From contig BQKZ01002890.1 of the NCBI GenBank assembly GCA_036244855.1, positions 53,192-66,844 on the forward strand: DNA of 13,653 nucleotides, in the 5' to 3' direction. Below the pieces are notes generated by a model. The model had not been told where the DNA came from and ran no database searches. It saw only the letters and a list, made by a program, of their open reading frames with translations. This document shows, piece after piece, positions 1-8,086 of the stretch (within the stretch, counting starts at the first letter, position 1; every line of letters starts with the position of its first letter). Source of the stretch: Temnopleurus reevesii (Eukaryota > Echinodermata > Echinoidea > Temnopleuroida > Temnopleuridae). The position numbers and the translations under genes were made by a program.

Positions 1-334
1 CAATTATACTGAAATAGGCGCCAAGTTTAATTGATTTGTAGCGTTATGTCAACACCGTTTGTAAAATGAGGTAAATCCCAACACAAACTAATCTACCGTA
101 TATCAACTAGTGTGTCTTGTGAAATGACATGAAAAATCATACAAAAATAGTATTTCTGTGTGATGAAATTTATATTTTCAATAGAATTAATCGCAAAGGA
201 AAAGCTGAATTTGGGTTTAATTATTGATTGCATGTTGTTCATGATGTATTCGATCATTAAAATTAGGCCTACCACTTGATTCAAGTTTTGATACATGTTT
301 TCTGTAATTTCTTGGTTTGTATTTTGGGGGTTTA

Positions 335-352
335 GGGGGGGGGGGGGGGGGG
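335..352 (+). repeat. G18 homopolymer tract
   Basis: Eighteen consecutive G follow a shorter G5 run at 326-330. The tract could form a G-quadruplex on the + strand. Its exact length should not be trusted, because sequencing and assembly of long G runs are error-prone. Confidence 0.9.
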
Positions 353-555
353 TCAAAGAAGACTCTACCTGGTTCTGATAGGACAAGGCTCTGTATTGCA
401 CTTTGAGCAGAAGGGGCAAAGGACCTGCACAAAGTAAGCAATTTCCATTCAAATATTGCAAACAAAAGAAATATACTTCCCTCTTATTCTGCATTTTGTA
501 TAACATGTGTCGCACCTGATTACTATTCCAACCTTGAAGATACTTTCTTTTGCGT

Positions 556-571
556 GTATATATATATATAA
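556..571. repeat. TA dinucleotide repeat
   Basis: A short run of alternating TA (about seven units), interrupted at its ends. It is a simple repeat with no further signal. Confidence 0.7.
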
Positions 572-617
572 TGAAGGTTTTAATGGGGTTGCGTGTGGAT
601 GGGTGGACATGCTCATG

Positions 618-654
<37 letters not shown>
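618..654. repeat. TG/CA microsatellite
   Basis: About 18 TG units with one interruption (GTTTG near 630). Read on the minus strand it gives the Thr-His run of a spurious long open frame. It is likely length-polymorphic and capable of Z-DNA. Confidence 0.9.
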
Positions 655-850
655 ATTGAGTGGTAAATCAACAGAGAACCATGAGGAAGGGAACAGTGGA
701 GAGAGGGGAAGAAATCAGACAAACAAGAACACAATCGATGAAAATAGGGTTGTAGTTGACATATCGAATGATAATTCGTTGTTTAAATCTAAATTCCTTG
801 AAAAAAAAAATGTAACTCTAAGACCTCAAAATTTGTATTTTTCTTTTTAG

Positions 851-955
851 CTGCAGATGCAGACACAGAGATTTACGCATGAGATAGCCGTCCCAACAGC
901 GCCCCCAGAGTATGAGGTAGCAGAGGAACAGTTGGGAGGTTCACACAATATATAA
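851..955 (+). CDS. Putative terminal exon of an unidentified + strand gene
   Basis: A strong 3' splice site (pyrimidine-rich TTTTTCTTTTTAG ending at 850) is followed by an open frame of 34 codons ending in TAA at 953-955. The other two frames stop early. The stretch is clearly richer in G+C than its AT-rich surroundings. The peptide starts LQMQTQRFTHEIAVP and contains TAPPEYEVAEEQLGG near its end. PPEY would fit a PPxY WW-domain-binding motif, as found in cytoplasmic tails of several trafficking proteins, but I do not recognise the family. The upstream exons lie outside the window. Phase 0 is assumed because the CTG CAG frame is the only long one. It could also be a chance open stretch, and I hold it as a moderate-confidence exon. 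Confidence 0.45.
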   Translation: MQMQTQRFTHEIAVPTAPPEYEVAEEQLGGSHNI

Positions 956-1552
956 GGGAGGTGTACCTCTGTATATTGTAGGTAGGAATGGAATTATTCT
1001 ATAAGAAAAAAATGAGTGAAACTGTTCAGTCTTTATGGAGCGAATCTCAGCGAAGCGTGAAATTTAAGGGAAAATTTGTATATTTTCACTGTTTTGGAAT
1101 GACTCAAATTGGATCTGGAATGACTAAAATTTAACACTTTTTTCAGAAATGCCCTTGTTCCCACCAGTTGAACATTTCATCTCATTCCATCTATTTCTCA
1201 TACTGTAATTATGAATCGGATCTTTTCAAAGGGGCGATATTTGTTTGAAAAAAAATATATAATAAAATAATGTGTCTGTTTACGTGAACATATATGATTA
1301 TAATAACAATGGTTTATTAATCTGAACATCTCAGGCAGTATGCTGAAGGTTCGAAAACTTAAATTGTTTGATGTCAATGCATGAATCAATTCCATTTGTT
1401 ATTTTTCAAAACAATGTTGGATTTCAAAAAGCTGATTCAATCCTGCATGATAAAAAAATCCTGGTGAAATTCTAACACTTAACTGTTGAAATGGGAGCAA
1501 CAATTCTATCCCCATTTGTAACATGGTAAGATCTTATCAGAATTGTGTTGCT

Positions 1553-1573
1553 CCCCCCCCCCCCCCCCCCCCN
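1553..1573 (+). repeat. C20 homopolymer ending in an ambiguous base
   Basis: Twenty consecutive C are followed by N at 1573. The N right at the end of the homopolymer indicates base-calling failure, so the real length is uncertain. Confidence 0.9.
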
Positions 1574-2320
1574 TATTATGACAGGGGCCTATTGTGGAAT
1601 GGGTTACCTTTTGTCATTTTTTAAAATTCAGATTGGCATTCAAGATGAACTTCTCTTTCTCACTTTATTTCTACTAAGTTTTCACACCGCTGAGCAGACA
1701 GATAACTGACCTAATGTATTGCTTCCAAGACATCTCAACATGTACCGCTCAAGAAGGTGAAATTTGGCTACTTCCTGCTGTATGGGATGGAGAAAGAAAA
1801 CACTGAACAAAGCAATTTTCTTGCCTAAAGTTTGCTGATGAAAAGTTGATTGTAATATCCAGTACTAATCTTTTTTTAAACTAAACTTTTGTACTAAGCT
1901 TTTTTTATACTTATGTTCTTATATTATTTTTTTTTTACTTCAGTGGGAACATATTTATCGTGTAAAGTAGTATTTTTGAGTTGCATTGCAAACATGTTTG
2001 TATATATTTTGATAAGCATGCAAGTTTTATATACCTTTATGTGTGCTCTGAGATATCATTTTGAAATTACACTTCATTTTTTTTGTTCTATACTTTCATT
2101 AAGCTGGTTCATCTAGTTAAAGACTGTGCTTTATGAATATTGGTGTGGAAATATTCTGAATATGGCATGTTTGCTTTGGATATTTTTGGGGCCACTCTGT
2201 ATAGTTAATATACAAAAAAATTAATCATGTATCACATTCCAGTGTTGTATTGCACTATGTCTGTGTCTTTGTGGTATTTATATTTCACTTGTTAGAAGCA
2301 TTTATTTAGATTTAGTGTTA

Positions 2321-2434
2321 TTTATTGAATTTTGACAAATCACTATCAGAAGTAACTGACAATCTAACAAAGTAGGATTTATTGAATTTGTAAAGATCAC
2401 CATTACAAGTAACTGACTATCCAAATCAAAAGGC
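2321..2434 (+). repeat. Degenerate 57 bp tandem duplication
   Basis: Two adjacent units each start TTTATTGAATTT, at 2321 and 2378. Both contain an AGTAACTGAC motif (2351-2360 and 2409-2418), followed by AATC or TATC. Unit length is 57 bp. The units have diverged, so the duplication is not recent. Confidence 0.65.
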
Positions 2435-3332
2435 TATTTTCCTCTCATTTTGCATACACAGGTAATGGGCATTACAAATTATAATACCTTTCATCCGTGC
2501 TTTTGCAAACTGGCATACAAATTTATTTCCATTTATCAAAGCCATTATAGTGCTAGAGGATTAGCATTTTGATACTACGTCAACGAACATGTTGCTTTGT
2601 TAGATTTTTCAAGTCCATGTGGCATTTTTTTTCTTTACAAACCGATTTGTAAAAATTATTTATTGATCAAAAGAGAAAGTACAAAGGCTGTCCATTCGAG
2701 GTCAGTTTTCTGATGCTAGCTGTCATTTTACATCTTGAACTAAATTAGGGCAGGAAGTATTTACCCACAAATTTGATGACTTTTACTTCTACAAATTGGC
2801 AACACTTAACTTTTTCATTGCAGTCTTCAATTTTTGTCAAATTGATTGTCAAATCGATTTACAAGAAAACTAGCAATGATTTATTGTTTACATAATGATG
2901 CCATTTTGATAATTCTAATTTTACTCTCTCTATCTCTTCAAAATGTTTATCAATCAAAATGTAAAGTGTGGAAAATAATCTTTTCCTCTCTTCTGCTCTT
3001 GTATATGTTTATTCAAATGTGGTATCAAGACTTATTCAACCAAAACGTTAAATTTGTTCAAACATCCTGAAATAGTTTACACATGTCTGCTTCCTCTAGG
3101 ATATCCACTCGACGGTTTCCTGTGTTTCCATGGAGATGGTAGACTTGCATCCAAGCTGAATTGCATAATTATTTGCATTTCACTTGTTTGGGTATTGTGA
3201 TTGAGGAATACCACATCATTTCATTCGTTGGCAAGAAACATGTTTAAATTTGAATCACTCAGTTTATCAGTAGTTAATATGTAGCTACTATGAGGGTGGC
3301 ATATTAATGATGCTATGTGTAGAAACTCAGTA

Positions 3333-3507
3333 CAGTCTCACCTCGTTATAACGAGGTCGTTGGGACCAGAGGAATGACCTCTTTATATTGAAACCTTGTT
3401 ATATCAGGGTCAAAATACAATAGAATACAAAAAGATGGGACCAGGAAAATTATCTTGTTATAACGAGAGCTTGTTATATCTGTGCTCTTTATAATGAGGT
3501 TTGACTG
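3333..3507 (+). mobile_element. Small inverted-repeat transposon (MITE), family A copy 1
   Basis: A 175 bp element is flanked by TA on both sides (3331-3332 and 3508-3509). It begins CAGTCTCACCTCGTTATAAC and its reverse complement begins CAGTCAAACCTCATTATAAA, giving imperfect terminal inverted repeats of roughly 25 bp. It opens with a perfect 16 bp palindrome, CCTCGTTATAACGAGG (3341-3356). There is no coding capacity. TA target duplication and CAG ends are typical of Tc1/mariner-related elements, including pogo/Tigger types; that family placement is inference. It is about 90% similar by eye to the copy at 4889 and also matches the inverted copy at 5201. Confidence 0.85.
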
Positions 3508-3672
3508 TATAAAGAGATCTGATATAATGAAATATCTGCTATAAAGAGGTAACAAATCTGGTCCCACCTCTTCATAACTTATTATTTTCTAACTCTGCTA
3601 TCAAGAGATTACTGCTATATCAAGGTATTTTGGATGGTCCCAATCACCTTGTTATACTAAGTTTCCATTGTA
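3508..3672. mobile_element. Decayed relative of MITE family A
   Basis: Sequence immediately after copy 1 keeps family A motifs in reverse orientation: TCTGGTCCCACCTC near 3557 and GGTCCCAATCACCTTGTTAT near 3636. It ends with CATTGTA at 3666-3672, a mutated version of GACTGTA. It is either an old second copy sharing the TA target site, or the 3' half of a longer element of about 338 bp starting at 3333. Confidence 0.55.
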
Positions 3673-4888
3673 CTTCACTTTGACATGCTTTTGTCTATGA
3701 ATGTCTTTTGTCAAATAAACATTTGTGTGATACTCATATCATGTCATTTATCATTTAAAATACATATAACTTCATCCCAAAACACAGCAGAATTAAATGA
3801 CTAACTAAGATGAATCAATATTGCTTTATATCTATTTTTCTATTTTAAGTACATACTAAAATTGCATTTTTCTTCAAAAAATTTCAACTTCAAAAAGGTC
3901 ACAGAAATCGTCCAGAATATTCACCAGAAAATGAATGCACTGTTCAACAACACCATATTTGCGGAATTGCCAACCATAACAGAATACATGTAATGATACT
4001 GACATATAGCTCAGAATTAACAAAGATGTTTTATTTTTAGTCCATGATCAAGGCCTGTTACAAATCCTAGAAAATTTACGTATTATTTAGCCCTTATTGA
4101 TCCCACACACAAAAAAGTTATCCAATGAAAGCCCACATTCGGCAATTAATCAAGCGCATTAAAGCTTAATTCAAACCAACCCTCAGTTTAAACCTGATAC
4201 CAAATAAACTAACATTGTGAATTCAGGCCTCAGTGATGAATTTACAATCAGAACCAGTTTTGTAATAAGCAATCGAGTATATTCCTATGGAAACTGGGCA
4301 ATATAAATGTACAATTATTAGCTATTTTCTCAAACATTTTGTCCAGGTGTTTGGCCATTCCCATTTCAATTTTGGGTAAAACATTTATTCTACAATGATT
4401 GTCGTCCCTTTGGTTGAAGCATTTATAATGATATATTGCATACTTATGATACATTAATATCATAGTTTGGACCCTCTCATGTTTCAACTGTTTTCATTCC
4501 TTTACATACATTTTCATTTCAATACTTATAGAAAAATACATCTAATTCAGGTTTTACTGTACATTATTTAAAATCATTGTTATCTATTTATGCTGGAAGC
4601 TGTTGCAATATTATCACAATGTCTGTATCAGTATTTTTTTTTGCTTACAAAACGTATATTTGCTCATTAAAATGCCTCTCAAAGGTAAAGATAATGATCA
4701 TCAAACTTTTGTCTGCTTCCATTTCCTGCTTCTTTGTCTTTATTGAATCACTATCAACAAGCATAAAATAATAATACAATATGGACTAGCCTTGAGGGAG
4801 ACACAACATTTATGGCCCTGAGTAGNAGTAGTTATTATATTATCTATTCTCATAATTGGCATTCTAAACACTGTCTTATCTTTTCTTA
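3673..4888. other. AT-rich non-coding stretch with a + strand polyadenylation signal
   Basis: I see no exon with supporting splice sites on either strand, and the short open frames have no recognisable protein character. AATAAA at 3714-3719 is the best-formed + strand signal. An ambiguous base (N) sits at 4826 in an AGTAGnAGTAG context. Confidence 0.4.
3714..3719 (+). terminator. Candidate polyadenylation signal AATAAA
   Basis: AATAAA is followed within about 10 bases by a GT-rich segment (TTTGTGTGAT), which is the usual arrangement of a cleavage and polyadenylation site. It could end the + strand transcript that would include the exon at 851-955. No transcript evidence is available. Confidence 0.4.
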
Positions 4889-5049
4889 TAGTCTAACCCT
4901 GTTATAACGAGGTCGTTGGGACCAGAGAAATTACTTCTTTATATTGAAACCTTGTTATATCAGGGACAAAATACAATAAAATACAAAGAGATGGGACCAG
5001 GAAAATGACGTTGTTATAATGAGAGCTTGTTATAAACAAGGTTTGACTG
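4889..5049 (+). mobile_element. MITE family A copy 2
   Basis: A 161 bp element beginning TAGTCTAACCCTGTTATAAC (first C of CAG mutated to T) and ending GGTTTGACTG. It is preceded by TA (4887-4888); the downstream site is CA, a likely mutated TA. It shares long identical stretches with copy 1, such as ACGAGGTCGTTGGGACCAGA and ATATTGAAACCTTGTTATAT. It lacks about 14 bp near its 3' end relative to copy 1. It is in the same orientation as copy 1 and opposite to copy 3. Confidence 0.85.
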
Positions 5050-5200
5050 CATATTATTTTGCATGAAATTTTTAGACACATGTAGCCTTTTCATTTCCCC
5101 AATGCAGGTTCCTCTTTGTTTTGAAACATTGATTTTGATTGATTAATCAGATAGATGAGTCCTAAGAGAGAAAGACAGAGAAAAGGGAGTTTTTGAAATT

Positions 5201-5373
5201 CAGTCAAACCTTGTTATAAAGAGCACTAATATCACAAGCTCTCATTATATTTAGGTCATTTTCCTGGTCCCATCTCTTTGTATTTTATTGTCTTTTGGCC
5301 TTGATATAACAGGGTTTCAATATAAAGAGGTAATTTCTCTGATCCCACACCTTGTTACAACGAGGTTAGACTG
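5201..5373 (-). mobile_element. MITE family A copy 3, inverted
   Basis: A 173 bp element runs from CAGTCAAACCTTGTTATAAA to GAGGTTAGACTG, followed by TA at 5374-5375; the left flank TT is probably a mutated TA. Its reverse complement aligns along its whole length with copies 1 and 2, including ATGGGACCAGGAAAATGACC. Copy 2 and this copy form an inverted pair with a spacer of 151 bp. Confidence 0.85.
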
Positions 5374-5398
5374 TACCAATTTAAGACTGAATATAGGA

Positions 5399-5606
5399 TA
5401 CTGTATAAGCTGAAATTTTTGCAGTGGTTTTGTTTTCGCTAATTTTGTGGTTTGGGCCTGCCCTCGTGAAAATTTCCACTCTTTATGATGCACATTCATT
5501 TGTGTACAAACACTGTCATAAACATGAAAATAACAACACACCAATGTGTCAAACTGGTCCCAAATCGCGAAAATATCTGTTCAATAATATATTGGCTTAT
5601 ACAGTA
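5399..5606. mobile_element. MITE family B, full-length copy
   Basis: A 208 bp element including flanking TA on both sides. TACTGTATAAGC at 5399-5410 is the exact reverse complement of GCTTATACAGTA at 5595-5606, giving perfect 12 bp inverted ends. The interior has GAAATTTTTGCAGTGG, TTTTCGCTAATTTTGTGG and ATCGCGAAAATATCTG, a CG-containing composition unlike the flanks. There is no coding capacity. The TA-flanked ends suggest a Tc1/mariner-type element (inference). A truncated relative lies in APEX2 intron 2 at 11685-11744. Confidence 0.7.
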
Positions 5607-6904
5607 GTTTTCAGAATGGCCAACTGAACATCACCTGACCAGATGGTGTTTCAAAAAGCTGATATTAATTTTAAAAAAGACCTTACGAAGGACTTTGGTC
5701 ATTCCAAATGCCGACTGATTGAAGAACAGTGTAGTTTACCACTAAAGAACACATTACAATCATTTTAAATTCATTCCAACCTTAGGAATAATCTAACTAG
5801 ATAAATGGTGTATTACAAATGCTGTGTTTTTTTGCACTTGATTAAAAAAATGCTCATAATGTTCTTCCAACAAACATACAAATTTGGATCTCATGTATAT
5901 CTATTCAAATGTCGAATATAGAATACATTTGAGAGAACAATATTGCAAGTGCATAGATATTCTTTCAAAAAAATAATGACCATCTGGTGATGAGATGTAC
6001 TGAAAATTATTAGCAATCGGTTTATAAATCAAAGAGCAAAACACTCGGATTAAATATGCGCTCTCAGTAGGTAAGAAAAATAAAATGGTTACTTTTGAGC
6101 AAACTATGATAATGCATTCAAATGTTATCATATGTCAAAGTTTTTGATATGTCCTCTAATGGAGATCCTTGAGTTGGCAACTTTGACAGAATCTGCAATG
6201 CAATAGAGGACTGCTCCCCTCCATTTTGTACATAACTTTTCAAAATATGGATTAATATCAAATTTTATTCTAATGATTCAACAACATTCTTAACGAAGAC
6301 TTGAAGAATCAACAAATGCATGTTATATACCACAACCAAAACTTTGTTCATTTGCCTGAACAAAATGGTTAATTTGGTGTAAAGAATAAATAGAAGGTTG
6401 TCTGCAATGACATCACAGATTTTGTCATAGTCCCTGACTCAGGGCCAAGGTTCTCCTTGACATGGGAATCATATAAACTTTGAAAATTCACACAACATTT
6501 GGTCAGATTATTGTATTTTGCTTAAATTTTAACAGTTCAATCATCTGATTTTTCTTCATAAAGAGCATATGAATTCCTGGGTTAAGTTACCCTCAAATCA
6601 TCTATCCCACATAACATTTATCGTATAAGAGTGATTACCAAGAATCATGTTGCTTTCCTCTATAAAGAAATGCATTAGAGTATGCTGCACTCGACCCAGG
6701 TGAGAAGAATAGTTACCTCACTTACCTGTCAAGATTATCTACTCTCTGGAATGCTTGTAGGCTGGTGGAAATGGACTAAAGCCAGAAAAATAATAGTGCA
6801 AAAAGTGACTTGAGCACAATGCAGAGTGGAAATGTGAGAAGGTGATCTTCATCATAACTAATCTCATAATTATTATCAAAATGACAAACTCTGGATTTGG
6901 TTGA
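5607..6904. other. Region downstream of APEX2, probably including its 3' untranslated region
   Basis: No coding signal is seen on either strand. On the minus strand this follows the APEX2 stop codon. The nearest clear minus-strand AATAAA is at 6264-6269 (read as TTTATT on +), about 640 bases after the stop, but no GT-rich element was confirmed downstream, so the transcript end is not fixed. Confidence 0.4.
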
Positions 6905-8086
6905 TCATCTTTTCGATACCCATTCAAAGTGATTACACCTAGCATCAGGGTTGTTCTTATGACCTTCCGGCCTGTTGCAAACAAAGAACTGCTTTCCTAA
7001 GTTCGGTCCAGCTTTCTTGACTGTCCGTAACAGGCACGGCTCTTGGTGCCCCCTGCACTTTGGGGCGGGTGGAGGGCCCTTGAAGAGGCTCTTCCAGGCC
7101 GATGCGAGTTGGGGTTTGGCCTTTGGTTTGGGTGTTTCTTCTGAGAGATCCTGAGTGGCCTTTTGGGCCTGAGATGCAGCAGATATTGTATGAGCCGAAA
7201 TAGGGACACGACTGTCATCAGATGAATCCTTGAGGCTTGATTCAGAATCACTACTAATTTCAATCCTTCTTTCAATCCTTTGGCCATTCAATGAAGCATT
7301 ATCGGACAAGCCTGTAAATGATTGGTGAATTTCGAGGTCAGATTCACTCCTGACTTTGGCAACTGTTTTTCTCTTGAAGAAGCTTGCGATATTCCCTGAT
7401 TTACCAGATTTGCCATCAGTCTTTGCCCTCTTGCTTGGGTTGCCAGTCAAAGATTGTCCTTCCCGCTTGCCGCCATCAAACCGCGCCCTAACTCCTTGCT
7501 TGCTGTCCGTGGAGAGGATCTTTTCGTGCATTTCCGACTTCTTGGAAGGAGACATCTTCTGGAAGAAATTGGAAAGCTTTTGCTGCTTCCCTGCAAACTC
7601 TGGCATCAGCTTGGCACATAGTGGGTGGAGCTCTTCAGCGGGGGAACATCCCCCTCTGAGAGTTGCCTTCACAGGGCAGTGATCCGAACCTTCAAAATCA
7701 GGCATAATGTCGCATTCTGTGAACTCATCAACGCAAAGCCGCTCATCTGCGATGATGTAATCGATCCGAGTCCCGTAGTTCGTCTGACGCGCTCCCGTTA
7801 CCGTGTTCCAGCACGTGAATGCATTCTCACGCTTTGAATGGAAGTACCGAAAAGTATCAACAAACAGGTTATCTTTTGATTTAAAATCCTCTTCATCTAC
7901 ATCATCACGGAAATTCCTTTCAACCTTTTGTCCGACTGCTGGTGATCCATGAAGGTCACCTTCACCCTCTTCCGAACCTTGAAGGTCATCTTGAGATGCT
8001 GAAGAGTTCTCCGTCTCCGAAGGATATCTGCAATCTTTGAGGAAACCATCCAGCCATTGTCTGCTTGGATGTGCTTCAAATTTACC
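6905..8086 (-). CDS. APEX2: APEX2 coding exon 6 (terminal)
   Basis: Residues 203-595 and the TGA stop at 6905-6907, from acceptor CTATCTAG|GGTAAA. It contains the end of the nuclease fold (AFTCW at 291-295, RIDY with D311, GSDHCP at 335-340), then a disordered Ser/Lys-rich tail with the PIP box and PIP-like motif, an acidic Ser cluster (SSDSESS, likely casein-kinase-type sites), and the GRF zinc finger. In the finger, C546, H549, C572 and C586 are the likely zinc ligands, with RTVKKAGPNLGK the conserved core. An acidic 45-residue insertion lies between W213 and W295. Confidence 0.97.
   Translation of the reverse strand, partial: GKFEAHPSRQWLDGFLKDCRYPSETENSSASQDDLQGSEEGEGDLHGSPAVGQKVERNFRDDVDEEDFKSKDNLFVDTFRYFHSKRENAFTCWNTVTGARQTNYGTRIDYIIADERLCVDEFTECDIMPDFEGSDHCPVKATLRGGCSPAEELHPLCAKLMPEFAGKQQKLSNFFQKMSPSKKSEMHEKILSTDSKQGVRARFDGGKREGQSLTGNPSKRAKTDGKSGKSGNIASFFKRKTVAKVRSESDLEIHQSFTGLSDNASLNGQRIERRIEISSDSESSLKDSSDDSRVPISAHTISAASQAQKATQDLSEETPKPKAKPQLASAWKSLFKGPPPAPKCRGHQEPCLLRTVKKAGPNLGKQFFVCNRPEGHKNNPDARCNHFEWVSKR

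Larger units (their letters stand above)
1..850. other. AT-rich non-coding stretch, probable intron of a + strand gene
   Basis: No coding segment is convincing here. Open frames on both strands run through the TG and G-run microsatellites and have low-complexity translations (Thr-His and Pro runs). If the exon at 851-955 is real, this stretch would be the intron before it, because it ends in a pyrimidine-rich tract followed by AG at 849-850. The simple repeats inside it are listed separately. Confidence 0.5.
956..3332 (+). other. Non-coding stretch, possible long 3' untranslated region
   Basis: No protein-like open frame appears on either strand; the short open frames are low-complexity and T/F-rich. 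An AATAAA at 1261-1266 could end a short transcript after the putative exon at 851-955. A much better-formed signal lies at 3714. The stretch contains a C20 tract next to an N (1553-1573) and a degenerate tandem duplication (2321-2434). Assignment as 3' untranslated sequence is inference. Confidence 0.3.

Noticed and set aside
93..734. 213-codon minus-strand open frame
   Set aside because: It is carried by the TG repeat (Thr-His run), the TA repeat and the G tract (Pro run). No domain or splice support is seen.
3331..5375. CRISPR-like or tandem-array interpretation of the recurring GTTATAACGAG segments
   Set aside because: The copies are dispersed, occur in both orientations and are bounded by inverted ends with TA flanks, which is transposon structure.
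6264..6269. Firm assignment of the APEX2 polyadenylation site
   Set aside because: A minus-strand AATAAA is present, but it is about 640 bases from the stop and single hexamers are common in AT-rich DNA.
7356..7682. 108-codon + strand open frame
   Set aside because: It is the antisense shadow of APEX2 exon 6, whose minus-strand translation is unambiguous.
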